Under the pieces are notes generated by a model that did not search any database, was not told the origin of the DNA, and saw only the letters and a list, made by a program, of their open reading frames with translations. Shown in pieces: positions 22,852 through 34,851 of a DNA stretch of 64,000 nt (position 1 is its first letter; every line of letters begins with the position of its first letter). The stretch lies in the NCBI GenBank assembly GCA_015179045.1, contig WHUZ01000002.1:496001-560000 (forward strand), in the 5' to 3' direction. The position numbers and the translations under genes are program-made. This DNA comes from Kalaharituber pfeilii (lineage: Eukaryota; Ascomycota; Pezizomycetes; Pezizales; Pezizaceae).

Positions 22852-24829
22852 TCACTCTTGTTCACCAATGCATCCCCTCCGCTTCTCCCCTTCCCACACC
22901 CTCACCACCCCTTCCAACACCTCCTTCACTCCTCCCCATCCACCCTCCCCGCCCTCCTCTGCAGTCATTCGCCAATTGCTCACCGCTATCCTCACCGCAG
23001 GCTTCCCATCCCAGAGTGTGCCGCTAACATACATCCCCTCACCTCTCTCCTCGCACGGTTTGTCCTTACCTTCGCCCCGGCGCCCGTGCCAGTTTATCCT
23101 GTCTTTCAGCATCTTATTCAGCTCCTGATCTCTTGCGCTGAACAGCACAATCGTATACACATCTCTCTCCACTACTGTCCCCCGCGGCAGCAGTTCATAG
23201 TGTGCCGACTCGTTTACAAACCTCGCGATGCTCCGCGCATGCAGTACCATATTCTTTAGAAGCATCAAATGCGCCTCCGTCCCGTAAGCCACAAGGGTGG
23301 CGTACACCGGTAATGCACGGAACCTTCGCGAATTCTCGAGGCCTAAATTGAGTGGGGATGGGATGCCACTGGCTATTGGGTCATTTGACGAGGAGAGGTA
23401 TGGAGCGGCAGAGGACAGCGCGGAGTGCAGAAGGTCAGGGCATCTGCCGAAGAAGATGCCACAGTCGTAGGGCTGTTTGCTTTAGAGTCAGCTTTGGCTC
23501 GGGACCGGGCGTCACGTTCCTCTTTAGGTGGGACATGGGCTTGTTTGCGGCCACGGGAGGGGTAAAGAGATTGAGGCTTACCACGTTGAGCATCTTGTGG
23601 CCATCGGCAGTGACACTGTCTGCGCATTCTAGCCCGTCGGCAGCCGCCCCGAGGCCTACAAATCTCTCATCGACCTCCCAAGATTCAAAGCCCTCTTGAC
23701 TCTCTGCCTCTGCACTGGCACAGGCATACTTCCCGCTCCAAAACAACCTCGCAAAAATCCCAAATGCCGCATCCACATGGATCCACGCCCTCCTTCCTGC
23801 CTCTGCCCCACAATATTTCGTCACTAACCTCCTCACCTCCCTGATTCCGCTTGTGAACCTTCCCGTATTGACCTCTCCCCAACTCATTATAACCACAACT
23901 CCTCTCTTCCCTTGTCCCTCGTTCTCCTTCTTGCCAGCTAAATAACTTTCCAACGCGTCCATGTCCAATTCCCACGGTAACCCGTCCTTGTACCGGCCGA
24001 TATCCTTTACACTATCCTTTCCAAGCCCAAGCACGCCGGCAGCTTTATATATGCTGGCATGGGGCATTGCACATAGGATGTCAATTCCGGAAATTCCAGA
24101 GCGGCGGCTGGCTTCGAGGAGGCCGAGGGCACCAACAGAGGCTCCTCCGGAGGAAGGGCAGTGGAAGATATATTCTCTGGCGCAGGTCAGGCCGAGGATA
24201 TTTGAGGATGTGGCGCCAGTAGTGAAGATGCGGGCTGGGAAGAGAGAAGGAGGGCAGCGGAAGAGGTAGCGGAGAAGCAGGCAGAGAGTGTGGTGTTCGA
24301 GGGTGGTCGAGAGGGACTCGAGAGGGAGGTGGACTTGGACGTTGGTATCGGTGAGGGTGACAAGGTGGTCGGCGAGGAGAGCGGCGGGGGTGGTACCACC
24401 TGTGGCAGTAGGCAGAGAGGAATGGGTCAGAGGGAGTGAATTGTTTTGATATTGGGAGAACTGGTAGAAGTCATTGTACACTGATTACTCACCGGTAACG
24501 AACCCATAGTACCGAGAACTCAATGAGCTTCTACCCAACGCGGGGACAACATCGTGGACAAGGTGCTCGTAGGTCTTTTCGAGACCGAGGCCAGCACGGG
24601 AGATAGAGTGGGCGATATTTGTGAGAGCGGTGGAGAGAGCGGAGGTAGTTGGCAAAGGGAAGGCCGTAGCTGTGTTGGGCTTGTCGGGCGTGTCGGGCGT
24701 GTCGGGCACGGGATTGGGTAGGTAAGTCGAGAGTGTGAAGTTATGGAGCGAGGAGAGGAGCGCGGACAGCGTGGGGCGGATGTCAGGAGGGAGGAGGGGG
24801 TTTGTGGAGGGTGCCGGCGGTGTAGACAT
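22852..24829 (-). CDS. PLP-dependent group II amino-acid decarboxylase
   Basis: Members of this family (aromatic-L-amino-acid, tyrosine, glutamate and diaminobutyrate decarboxylases) remove the carboxyl group of an amino acid using pyridoxal phosphate. Model: exons 24829-24493, 24399-23582 and 23472-22852, with GT-AG introns in phase, 591 residues. Family marks: SSRYYGFVTGG at the first junction, the TTGATSSNILGL segment, the PLP-contacting Asp in HVDAAFG (about residue 320), and the Schiff-base lysine in SVTADGHKMLNV (Lys381) at the second exon end. That exon joins to PYDCGIFF, a family-like continuation that confirms the splice. The C-terminal part (VAYGTEAHLMLLKNM...) fits the small domain. 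The substrate cannot be told from sequence. It stands alone, with no cluster partners nearby. Confidence 0.88.
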
Positions 24830-25797
24830 TATTTTGTGCGCTTGGCGGGTTAACTGCGCGCGGAGAAAGGAAGTGCTTCTAGACGTTTCTTGACTGGGGT
24901 TAGTCTGGGCTGGGCCGGGGTGAAGGACTGGCTACTTGACGATGAATCAACCCATGGGGGCCGGAGACCTAGGCACTGGCGCTGTAAGTAATTCTAAGAC
25001 AGAAGCCCAACTTCACATGAAGGCCCCGAGCCTGAGTCAACAATGCCGCAATGTAAATAAGACTTTTGACATCGCAGCCGAGCTGTTCACTCGCAGCCGG
25101 ACTAGTTCATTGTCTGCTGTGTGACCTTCCTAGACTAGGGTCTTGGCGTGTGACTACTTCCTGTTCGGTAACAGTAACATGTCCAAGCCTAAGGCGACGT
25201 TAACTGTGCGGGGTACCATGGGGCAGCATCGAACCAGGGGGAACCAGGGTAGGGACACAGAGTCTTCGGAGCAGAGACGCGGATCTTGTCTTGTATATGA
25301 TCACACGATAATGGAAAGATGAAGAATTTTTCGATGAGATGTGAGCTCGATGAGGCGATCTCGAGTTCTCCGGGGGGGGGGGGGAAGGGTGGTTGAAAAC
25401 AGTCGCCTTACGGCCTAAGGAGAGCGGGCAATGCCCTTATGGAAAAGGGAGACAGTTGAGAGATAGCTGGTGAAGGTCTAGTTCTTACATTGATATGTGC
25501 ATGTATTCAAAGAGATCCTCACGGACGTCATATTATTTCACATCGGTTTCATTTGATAATTATTTTATTCCGTAGGTGACATAATACCAGTCAAACAAGC
25601 AATTCGTGAAGTAAGGCGTCCACACTCGCACCGCTTGGCGCGCCGTCATGACGAGTCACAGTACCATTGCCAAATTCATTAGCAGGCCCCTTGTCTGTGG
25701 CGGACTTTTTCGTATGCCACGGCCCACTCAGAGGACGACGTTATCACTTGAGCATGAACACTGCACCGCCATCATCAATGAGCCGCGTATGTTGAAA
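24830..25797. other. Intergenic, 24.8-25.8 kb
   Basis: Upstream region of the decarboxylase gene. Contains a run of about twelve G at 25372-25384. No gene seen. Confidence 0.5.
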
Positions 25798-25960
25798 GAC
25801 ATAAGCTGAAGCAAGGCAAAATTGTATAGGCTGAAGAGCCCTGCCATGGCGAACAGCTGCAAGCGGGGTTAAGTGATATAAAAAAGTAAAAAAAAAAAAA
25901 AAAATATAGGCTGAAGCAAGGCATATAAGCTAGAGCAAGGCATAAGCTGAATCAGCTGAA
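25798..25960. repeat. Degenerate tandem repeat based on ataagctgaagcaaggca
   Basis: Imperfect copies of (a)taagctgaagcaaggca occur at about 25800, 25830, 25907, 25926 and 25944, interrupted by an A-run (25890-25904) and ending in aatcagctgaatcatcg. Low complexity; it lies directly before the first of two longer direct repeats. Confidence 0.55.
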
Positions 25961-26170
25961 TCATCGCCATTGCCAATTGTCACCACAGCTTCCTTACGGA
26001 GCTGGCTGGCTTCAGCCGCGGTATCTCAATCTCGAGTCAGCTACTGCATATAGCAATCTAACGCTCGTGACGACGTCATAGTTAAGAAGTGTCTCCTGTA
26101 TATAAATCGTCATACGCATCTGTTAAATTCCGAATGAATTAATCACTCTACTACCATATTATGTTTCTAG
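25961..26170 (+). repeat. Direct repeat copy 1 (promoter-like, about 200 bases)
   Basis: Shares an ordered series of blocks with 26597-26800: gaatcat..attg, ttcagccgc, gctactgcatatagcaa, gtgacgacgtcatagtt, tcctgtatataaa.cg.cata, then attaattga.t..tct and ccatatta. Both copies hold a TATA-like element (tgtatataaa) and a gacgtca word like an ATF/CREB half-palindrome. The copies are diverged (estimated near 70-75% by eye) and lie in the same orientation, so they could be LTRs of a gutted element or a promoter duplication. Confidence 0.6.
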
Positions 26171-26596
26171 AGGTTATCCCGGCTAGTGCCATCTAGCCAA
26201 ACTGCAGTCGCAGCCGCAGTCGCAGTCGCAGTCGCATATTGCATAGGATGCCTAGCCTTCACGGTCTCAACTGTCTTGCTCCAAAATTCGATTCCAAGTC
26301 GAGCCTTAGGCTCAATAAATATGGTTGAGTCAGTTTACGGTACTGGCTCTAGCTTTGGATGTCTCTTTGTCCCTGTCTGTCTACTCGGGTTGAGTAGTAT
26401 GTATGCAACGTGAAGTGAAGTTGCCCCATCAATGGGGTAATGTGTTTACTCTAGTTAAGCAGCGTTTCTTTTTCCCTACCATGATGCCTTTTGTCTCACA
26501 GGGGTTTTGCATTGGAAAGGTTTTTATTGAGGTAAACATGTCTGTATCATCATCGGAGCGATTCGTATCAGCGGGAGGGCTGAAAGACGTAAGGCG

Positions 26597-26800
26597 AATC
26601 ATTGTCATTGTCAGCAGTGCATGTGTCGTTGTGGAGCTAAGTTCAGCCGCACTATCGCAATGCCGGCTCCGCTACTGCATATAGCAAATTTATGTCCGTG
26701 ACGACGTCATAGTTGACGATATGCTTCCTGTATATAAACGGTCATATTTTTCTCTTATATTCGGAATTAATTGATTGCTCTATTATCATATTAGTTTGTA
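26597..26800 (+). promoter_or_regulatory. Direct repeat copy 2, probable core promoter of the 26.9-kb gene
   Basis: Second copy of the repeat described at 25961. Its TATA-like cctgtatataaac (about 26728-26740) sits roughly 130 bases before the first plausible start codon of the downstream plus-strand gene (26867), a sensible place for a fungal core promoter. Confidence 0.5.
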
Positions 26801-26866
26801 CAGTGTATGTACGTACAAACCTCCTCTATATTATTGATCACACCATCTCAGAAATCCCTCCCCCGA

Positions 26867-29597
26867 ATGACAGGCCATCGATATGGTTCTGTTGCCAGTA
26901 GCTCGCACACTAGCTATCCGCACATGCCATTCTCCGCAGATGCCCCTTACAATCAGCCCAGAGTCCATGGAGCAAGCAGCTATGTCCACAGAAGAGCGGT
27001 TTCGAATACCCCCCCCCGTCCATCTTCATCACCTGGTGCTTCAGCCGACAGAGGTAGAAGCCAGCATGGGTCAGGAAACAATATGGCAAGGGTCCGCCTA
27101 TATCTTCCATATCATTGACTGTTTTGCTTAACTTCTGGGAAAGATTAACTCACATCTCTCGTGTATTTTATAGGCGTACTCTCTCACATCTATATCCTCA
27201 CTTCCACTGCAATCTCATCCACAACCCACCACGAATTATCGAGGGTTTGACACCCCACAGTTCGCGAATGGCAATATACATTATCGGCGACACGCTCGAA
27301 ACCTGGCGTTGAGTGCGGAAAACTTACCGGGAGAGCACCGCTCATACTCACTCACAAAGTATCCAGATCCTCCGTTCTACGTACTCTCACAAAGTCCTGC
27401 CATGCAGAAATCATTGTCACTGCAAGGTCCTGCAGGCGGAAGGGGCTATCAAAGAGCTGCTTCTCTGCCCCAAGTGAGCAGGGAAAGCGTGACAGTATAT
27501 AGGGGGCCTCACCATCAAGGAAGCAGCATAGACTTCTATGCAGGCGTGCCAACGTCATCAACTGGGCTACCAGGCAGCGTTACACCTCGGAATCATCCAT
27601 TTCATGGGATTACAATGTTTGAGCCGACTAATGGAAGATCCCGGGCGTATAGCATGACTACTATGCTGAGCAATGAAACTTATAATAGCTCAGTAGGATA
27701 TTCACAGAAAGTGTACACTCCTCCGCATACAATGAGTAGCCTCAATCACAGCATTATACAGCAGCGAGTGCCTCATAGAAAGAGTCACTCAAATCTATAT
27801 GAAGATGGCCATAAATCAAAGTATCATTCACAGAGAACTAGCACACAGAACAGCTTCGGAGCTCGGCCACTCTCCGATCCCTTACCACTTCAGCTTACTG
27901 AACAGATACCCCCTAAACCAAAAGACAACGCCCAGGATGGTCATCCTCACATTATAGCACCCTACGAGTTTGAGCGGAAGAAACGAGGCAGCCGACGATC
28001 TAGTTACTGCAAGATAGTGGGTATTTCTTCTGGAGAAATGGTAGAAGCAGCGGATGAACGCTATGCAGTAGCCAATGAGTCTGCCAGACACAGTGTATAT
28101 GATTGGGATCTTCCTATTATGAGACTCTCCAAATTTAATTTAAGCCATGAAGGGAGCGAAGCACAGCTTGCACGAACCAACGATGGAGATGGACAGGAGG
28201 AAAGAAGGAAGTTGAATGAAACACAATATATCACTACGCTAGATATCGCAGACAGGCCTTATACTCCTGACAAATTTATTACCACACGTCTTCTCGGTGA
28301 TAAAGGCAACAAGGCAACGAAAAGCAACGCCGGTAGAAAGTCAAACAGCAAATGGCGAATTCGAAGCACAAAGTTCAACTCCCCAAAACTAGAAAATAAT
28401 GAGCTCGACCTAGAACTGGTGCCTACACTAACCAATGAGGAGGTAGTCCCTGAGACGACAAAAGAAGGCAGGAAATTGCAGAAGGCAAGACCAAAGCAGC
28501 TTAGGCAGTCGTTGGATCTAGAGAGTCCTAGTGAGGTAGGCTACGGCTTAAGAGAAGGTATATCAACTGGAGGCAGAGATGGGATTGGTAAAGCACAGGA
28601 CGATGCTGGGGACAAGGAGGGTAGTATAATGTACGGAATAGAACACCTTTACACCACTACCATAAAAGTTACACCAACGACAGGCTCGCTTACGACAAAG
28701 GACAGACAGCTGGCAAAGAATCTCAGCCCCTCTGTTACTGGCTCCACCGAGATCAGCATTCTACAAACACCTTCTATGAAACTGCTACATAGAATTACAG
28801 CATATATTCGGGAAAAATTTTCTGGAGTGCGGAAGGCAATGTCAGCGTCACTAGAAAATGAGAAAACAAGTCAAGACAGTATATCATCGAACTGGAGATT
28901 TCGGCTCATTCCAACTAAACTGAAAGACACAGTAAAAATATCAACCACTGAAGTCAGAAGTGCTGAGAGTGGGACTACTTCGGCTCAATTTATAGTCCCT
29001 GCTCCTATTAAGCGACTTGTCGCAGCGGCAACCCGAGAGGCGAATCAAGGAAAACAAGAAAGCGCGAAGAATCTGTGGGAAATTGGAGAAAAAAAGACCG
29101 ACACAAAGGTTTTCAGCGGTGCGGGTAGATATCTAGCTGAAGCAGTGCACCCAATCAAAAAGTCTAACTTAGCCTCACCCATGCATTCTATGGCAAACTT
29201 GAATACGGTCTTGGGCTTTGATACCAAACATGGTCGGAAGTTGTGGGAGGCCAAAGCGAAAGAGAAAAAGCATGTTATTCTCGAGCTGACGAAATCGGAG
29301 GCTAATCCAGATCTTGTCCGTATTCGCACCTCAAATACAGCGGCGTCCTCATTCAAGTTGAAGAGGGTCACAGCAAGGATCGGAGCAGACAGTCCATCTG
29401 GATTTGAAGTTGTGGGAGGGAAGGGCGCCGGGCGTTCATGGGGATTAGAAACTGAGGATTTGGAAAGAGGAAATGGGAATAAATGGGGTGGTAGAGCCAG
29501 AAGGGAGGTCGAGGAAGGGGACAATGCATTGTTTTTGGCGGAAGAACATATGAAAGGTCAAAATAACTATTCGTTTGACGAAGAAGAGCAAGCGTAG
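26867..29597 (+). CDS. Large disordered protein of unknown function
   Basis: The main exon runs from a 3' splice site (tttatag, ending at 27173) through 27174-29597, 807 residues. No start codon opens it near the acceptor, so an upstream exon is needed. The best candidate begins with the ATG at 26867 (MTGHRYGSVASSSH), but the donor is not clear: GTAGAA at about 27052 and GTCCGC at about 27092 both fit some frame. The protein is Ser/Thr/Lys/Arg-rich and low in hydrophobics. N-terminal words such as RSYSLTKYP, QRAASLPQVS and RKSHSNLYEDG look like phosphorylation-rich regulatory sequence, and the C-terminal third holds basic, possibly helical stretches. No known domain seen. The promoter lies in one copy of a direct repeat. 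Confidence 0.6.
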
Positions 29598-29599
29598 AT

Positions 29600-30450
29600 G
29601 AAGGAGATACGGCAATGGATTGCAGGGAGGTTTACTGACAAGGTTTAAAAAATTTTGTGTGACATGACTTTGCTTATATTCTGAAATCCGGGAGTAAAGG
29701 ACTGACGATAGCTCATGACTTGATGAATACGAACTTATGAATAGTTTTTTTTTTACTTTCATTTGCTTTTGTCTTTTCTGCTCAATAGGAGTCATTACGG
29801 AAGCAGCAAATAAACAATTAGAACGGGGTGGGATTTGAAATTTACATGTTAAGTCACTGTGGCGAAGAGACGTCACGAACATATTGTGATGAGCATGCAG
29901 CTGAGAGTTGAGGGTAACGAAATTCACCACCCAAAGTCTGAAAAAACACCGTAGCATTGAAAGTTAGAAAAACTGAAAAGGGAAGGAGTATCTAAGCATA
30001 TTTATCAAGCAATAATAACCTACTTGTATATATGTCCTCCTGTGAGGAAAAAAAGATTCGCGTGAGAGTGTGCACTACTAGTCTTCAGGCTTATCAGTTG
30101 GAAGCTCCGGTTTACCCTGAATTCACTTACTTTGTTTGAGGGTAATGAGGACTAGCCCAACTGAGGTTCATAACTATACAGTAATATATAGCTAAATTTT
30201 GTTCCATTGAATTCTAGTTCTGTGATACTATATATATGTCTCATCTCTGCTAAAAAAAATTTGGCTGCTACGATAATTAACATCGAACAGCACCGGTTTG
30301 AACTAATTCAAAGGAAAAAAGAAAATTGCGTAACATAAAATTCATAATCACATCTGAAATATATCACCAAACCCAATCACGCGTGAGGCTGTTGACCACA
30401 GGAATAAGAATCAAGTGTAAATGCATAAACGCCCAAAAAAATAATTCTGC
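29600..30450. other. Convergent 3' region
   Basis: AT-rich spacer between the 3' ends of the 26.9-kb gene (plus) and REV1 (minus). T-runs at about 29745 and A-runs near 30250-30320 may serve in 3'-end formation. No gene. Confidence 0.6.
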
Positions 30451-30452
30451 AT

Positions 30453-33400
30453 CTAAAAGAAATCGAACGCTACACCCGGAATCCCCCTCTCCATACATGC
30501 TCCCACTACCCCCTCCACAACCTTCTCTATCGCACTCCTCCACTCCCTCCACCCCCTCTCCCTCTCCTTGCCCCTCCTTGCTTCCTCATCCCCATACACC
30601 AGCTCCCCGAACCACCGTACCACTCCACATGCCTTATTTAGGTCCCTTTCTACGAGCACCACTTCCCTTAAATACTGAATTAAGACATCTACGTCCTCGT
30701 CGTTGGGGCCTCCGTCGCCAGATTGCGAAGACGTTGGATGGATGGAACTCATTGTAGATGTGTACCATTCTTCGATTAGGGACCGGATGTCGGAGATATT
30801 GGTTAGCCCCTGGAAGCGGGGCTTTATTGGTGGTCGAGAGGAGCGAGGGAGAATGAGGCACCTTGTTGAGGCTGGGGGATGAAGAGGGTTAGGTGGTGGA
30901 GGTGGAAGGCGTTTGGGTATGGGATCGTTATTGGTGTGCACGGTGGTGCCTGGCGCGCGGCGGGCGGCGTCACGGAGGACTTCAGCGAGGATGTCAGGGG
31001 GAAGCTGTGCGAGAACGGTGGGATCGAGGTCGGGAGGAAGGTTGGAGGGAAGTTGGAGTTTGTTGTGGGAGCGCGGGGGGTTGGATTTTGACTGTGGGCC
31101 AGTTGGTTTGCGGGTGATCGTGGTGGTGGAAGGGTTGGTGGTGGAAGATTGGGGAATGGTGGTTACAGTTGGTACGGCAATTGTTGCATGAGGAGTAGGT
31201 GCTACAGGGGTAGGGAATAGGTTTCGTGGTTCAGTACCATAATGTATGGGCGGAGGACCCTCTCCACCACTCCCGCTCCCGCTCCCACTGCTCTCAGGCC
31301 TTTCTGCCCTCTCGGTAATCCTACTTGGGACCTGTTGCGCGGGCTTCCTCCTCTTCGACGGCGACCCAAGCCTCCCACCTGCAAAGATACCACCCATGTG
31401 GTTCTTCCTTGGGGACTGTGGAAGCAAAGATTGGACTTCCCGTTTTTTGCTGGGCGATATTGACACCGCGCGGTTATTGAGGAGAGCCTGGTTCTGCTGT
31501 GCGGCCGTGGCTGCACGGTAGTCGGCAAGGATTTCCTCGCGGAGACTCGGTGTCAGGGAGGCAAGGAAATCGGGGTCGATTTGGGAGGGGGACGGGACAA
31601 GGTAGTTGAGATCTTGAGGGGCTGCGGGAGGGGCTAGGCTGTGCTGCGGTGGGGGGGATGGAAGAAGTGACGCTGGTGGAGCTGGCCTTTTGATTGCTAC
31701 AGTGGGTTCAGAGGATGGCCTTGCTGCCGCAGCGGCGAGGATGCTCGCGCGCATATTCGGAGGGAGGGCATCGAGGACAGAAGGATCGATCTGGGAGGCG
31801 GCGGGCACAAGGAATTGGGATGGAGAAGGGGGAATAGACTGCTTTGGAGGCTCTTGAGGACGAGCAGGCAGCGGTGGAAGAGGTGGCATGAATGCCGGGG
31901 CTGCAGTCTCGCCCTTTATAACTTGCAAAGGCGACACCTCTCTTTCCTGCTTAACCGCGGGCTTGAATTCCAGAGTACGCTGCACATTTGCGCTATTCTC
32001 CTCTCCGCCTCCCTTGACTTTCGTCAGCTTGGTCATCTGCATTCCGAACCCTCGTAAGTCCTCCACAGGGAACCGATAGCTTCTCAAAATCGCAACTGCC
32101 TGCCTCGCAATAATCTCCTGGTCCCATGCAGCTGTATCCAACGCAACGCTTTTTGTGTAAGAGTCACATTTGCCAGAGCCGAGGAACTTCGGAGTGACGA
32201 CAGGGGCATCCGCAGCGCGTTTCATCACCTTGAAGGATAGCTGACGGCCTTTCACCTTCTTCTCAACAAGGCGTCGGCGTAGCTCCCCAGCAAGGTTATG
32301 CAAGAACTCTTCTGCTTGAGTCTGCGTCTCGAAGCGCACTCCCCAGCTGACATCCACCCCTACACTTTTTCGTTCCACCACAGCGCCAACCTCCGCAGGG
32401 TCAATTCCATGGGCAAATGACCAAAGTTTGTCCCCCGTTTTGGATCCAACAAGATTGCGGAAACGTTCCCGATTAGTTGTTCGTATATCTGCGACTTTTG
32501 TAATCTGCAATTCTTCAAATAATTTAGTTGCAAGTGAATGTCCTACTCCAGGAAGGTCTTGTATACGGAGGGGGCCCAGAAAGTTCAAGACGTCCTCAGG
32601 CTTGAGCTGGTACTGCCCTGCAGGCTTCGCCTTACGCAGGGCGAGCTTCGCAAGCAGAATATTACCTCCAACACCAACGCTCACGTCACAATGTGTTAGA
32701 GCTCTCACGCGGTCTCTGACCGTCGTGGCAAGTGCATCAGCCTTAGCTCGCTCAGCTTCAATGTCTCCGGCGCCAGCATTATAACAAAGAGACGTAACAT
32801 CCACCAGTGCCTCGTCAACACTCACACTCTGCACGATATCCGCTCCAATATCCAACAGCACGGAATAAAACTGCGTGCTCGCTTCTTCGTAAGCAGGAAA
32901 ATTGTAAGGCAAACACACGATATCTGGGCACAGCTCCAGTACTTGCTTCATCCACATTCCATTTTTGACGCCATACTCCCGCGCTTTGTAGTTACAGGAT
33001 GCAACATCGCTGCTCACACTGTGATCACTAGATTTCCCATGGGTGACGCAAACCGGCTTGCCAGTAAGATCAGAGGGGTGACTGCGGGAAGAAACTGCGG
33101 CGAAGAAACAGTCAAAATCGACGTGCATAATGTACCTCCGACTGCGCTTTCCTTTGACCTTTTCTGAAACAGGAGGAATTAACTGCTTCTTCGTCTGAGT
33201 CAACTCCTGTAACCTCTCCTTGAGCTCAGCTTTCCAAGTGCTCAAGTGGTGGAGGCGGGACTCTTGATAGTACTGCTTGAGGAAGTCAGGATTCATGGCA
33301 GTAGTGTTCCGAATTCGAGGATTCTCGAGTAGAGGTGCGCTCTGGTTTTCCATGACGGTTTTAACTTTTTTCGAAGCTAGATCGTGCTGATCGCGCGTAT

Positions 33401-34851
33401 CCAGAGGGTGCTTCTTGCTTGAGGAAAATGTTTGTACAGATTCGGATGCTTCTTGCTTCACATGTCCTTTCACAGCGGACTTTACTTTTGTAGGAGTGAC
33501 ATCTCCATCTCCTTCCCATACCATATCGGGTATCTCAATTTCTTCAACAGGAGACGTAGGGGGTATCTCGTCTCTCATAGCATTCCCCTTAGGGGTGAGT
33601 TCCGGCTTTTCATTTTCGCATTCAGTCCATTGGGACAGAGGGAATTCATTGGTATTTTGTCCGATGCCAATAGCTTGCATCAAGCCTTCAACTTGATCAT
33701 TTTCTGATTTGGTAAAACTGAGAATGTATTGCTCATCCTCTTCTGATTTTAGATGGGGACTTGAGGGAGGTATCTCTGGCGCTGGCGGCTTTTCTGGCTG
33801 ATTTGATGGTGGGATGTCTTGAGGTGAGGATGATGGAATTGGCAGGGGAACTTGATAGGAAGGGAACAGCTCTGCTGAGCTTTCATCACCTGGTGATGGA
33901 GGTGGTGGTACTGGAGGGGCACGTGACTTTACCCTGATACACTCTTGCGTAGCTGGCATAACCATGATGGTATCTTCTTCATCTTTCTGCAGCATTGGGC
34001 TTTTCCCTGGAATGACAACAGCGAAGGACTGTCCATCAGGTACATCCGCAAGTGAAGATTCCGAAGATACTGTGCTTGGTGTCTGGCTTTTTCTGTTAAT
34101 CCCGGCGTTGCTAATTATTGAGCCTCGCCGACTAGAACTTATTGATGTGGTTCTTTTGAATGTCGTGCCCGGCGTCATGCCTGGAGATGTATACTCCCTG
34201 TAAGATGCTACAGCCCTCCGTGGCCTCTGCGTCGCTAAGGCTCCTTGTGAATGACCAGGCTGGGATGGGGAAAATCCGAGTCGACTCTGCCTCGAGCCCT
34301 CTCCAATTACCCTCCAGTTCTCCCATGGGAGTAATTTGCCCTGCTTGACACATTCAACCACCCATGCTGGCTTCACGACCTTATACTTTGTAAACTCAAC
34401 CATCTTCTTTGGAGTGAGTGCGCTAGCAATGATGTGTGTCACTGCTGTTTTCCCATCCATGTACTGAACAAAAACTCCTCCATGTGTCACGATCATTTGA
34501 GTCAGATCCTGTAGTGATGGATTTGTGTAGCCATTGACAGTCGCTACTACTCCGCGGAAGATTTGCGGTTTTTCCCGGTGTTCGGGAAGATTGCGTAAGA
34601 GAGAGTTACGGTTCTGAAGTTTGATCTTCTTGTGTTTCATATATGTCTGCCAGTCGCCAAAGGCGGTGGCAGAATACTCCTCCCCGTCCTCATCTTCGAA
34701 GGTGTCTACAGCATACATCTGTCAGACCTCCCTATTGGAATAATCGCTTCTGGATGGAGGATCATATCCACAGAGTCTAGAACTTACGCTCGGCATATCG
34801 TTTCGTGATGGCCTGTGCATTCTTGTCTGAGCCATGCAGGCGTGAAGACAT
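30453..34851 (-). CDS. REV1: REV1, Y-family DNA polymerase (deoxycytidyl transferase)
   Basis: REV1 inserts dCMP opposite abasic sites and scaffolds Pol zeta and other Y-family polymerases in translesion synthesis in the nucleus. Model: exon 1 34851-34788 (MSSRLHGSDK...), intron GTAAGT to CTGTAG, exon 2 34705-30453, 1438 residues. Domains by residue: BRCT about 67-157 (ends AWVVECVKQGKLLPWE); polymerase about 540-880 with catalytic HVDFDCFFA (near 546) and SVDEALVD (near 651); a helix-hairpin-helix at LPGVGHSLATKLF (near 740). Next come a QRTLEF word resembling a PCNA-binding motif, three ubiquitin-binding-motif-like segments (near 1000, 1071, 1253: IDPSVLDALPP, IDPDFLASLTP, LDPTVLAQLPP) and a C-terminal polymerase-interaction domain from about 1320. 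The in-frame stop just before the second-exon ATG (34718) rules out direct read-through, so I prefer the spliced start. Confidence 0.95.

Noticed and set aside
22621..23259. 212-codon plus-strand ORF, proline-rich
   Set aside because: Antisense shadow of the third exon of the decarboxylase gene, which has clear family motifs.
26186..26413. 75-codon ORF starting PSSQTAVAAAVAVAVAY
   Set aside because: Created by a cagtcg hexanucleotide repeat and lies between the direct repeats; no coding evidence.
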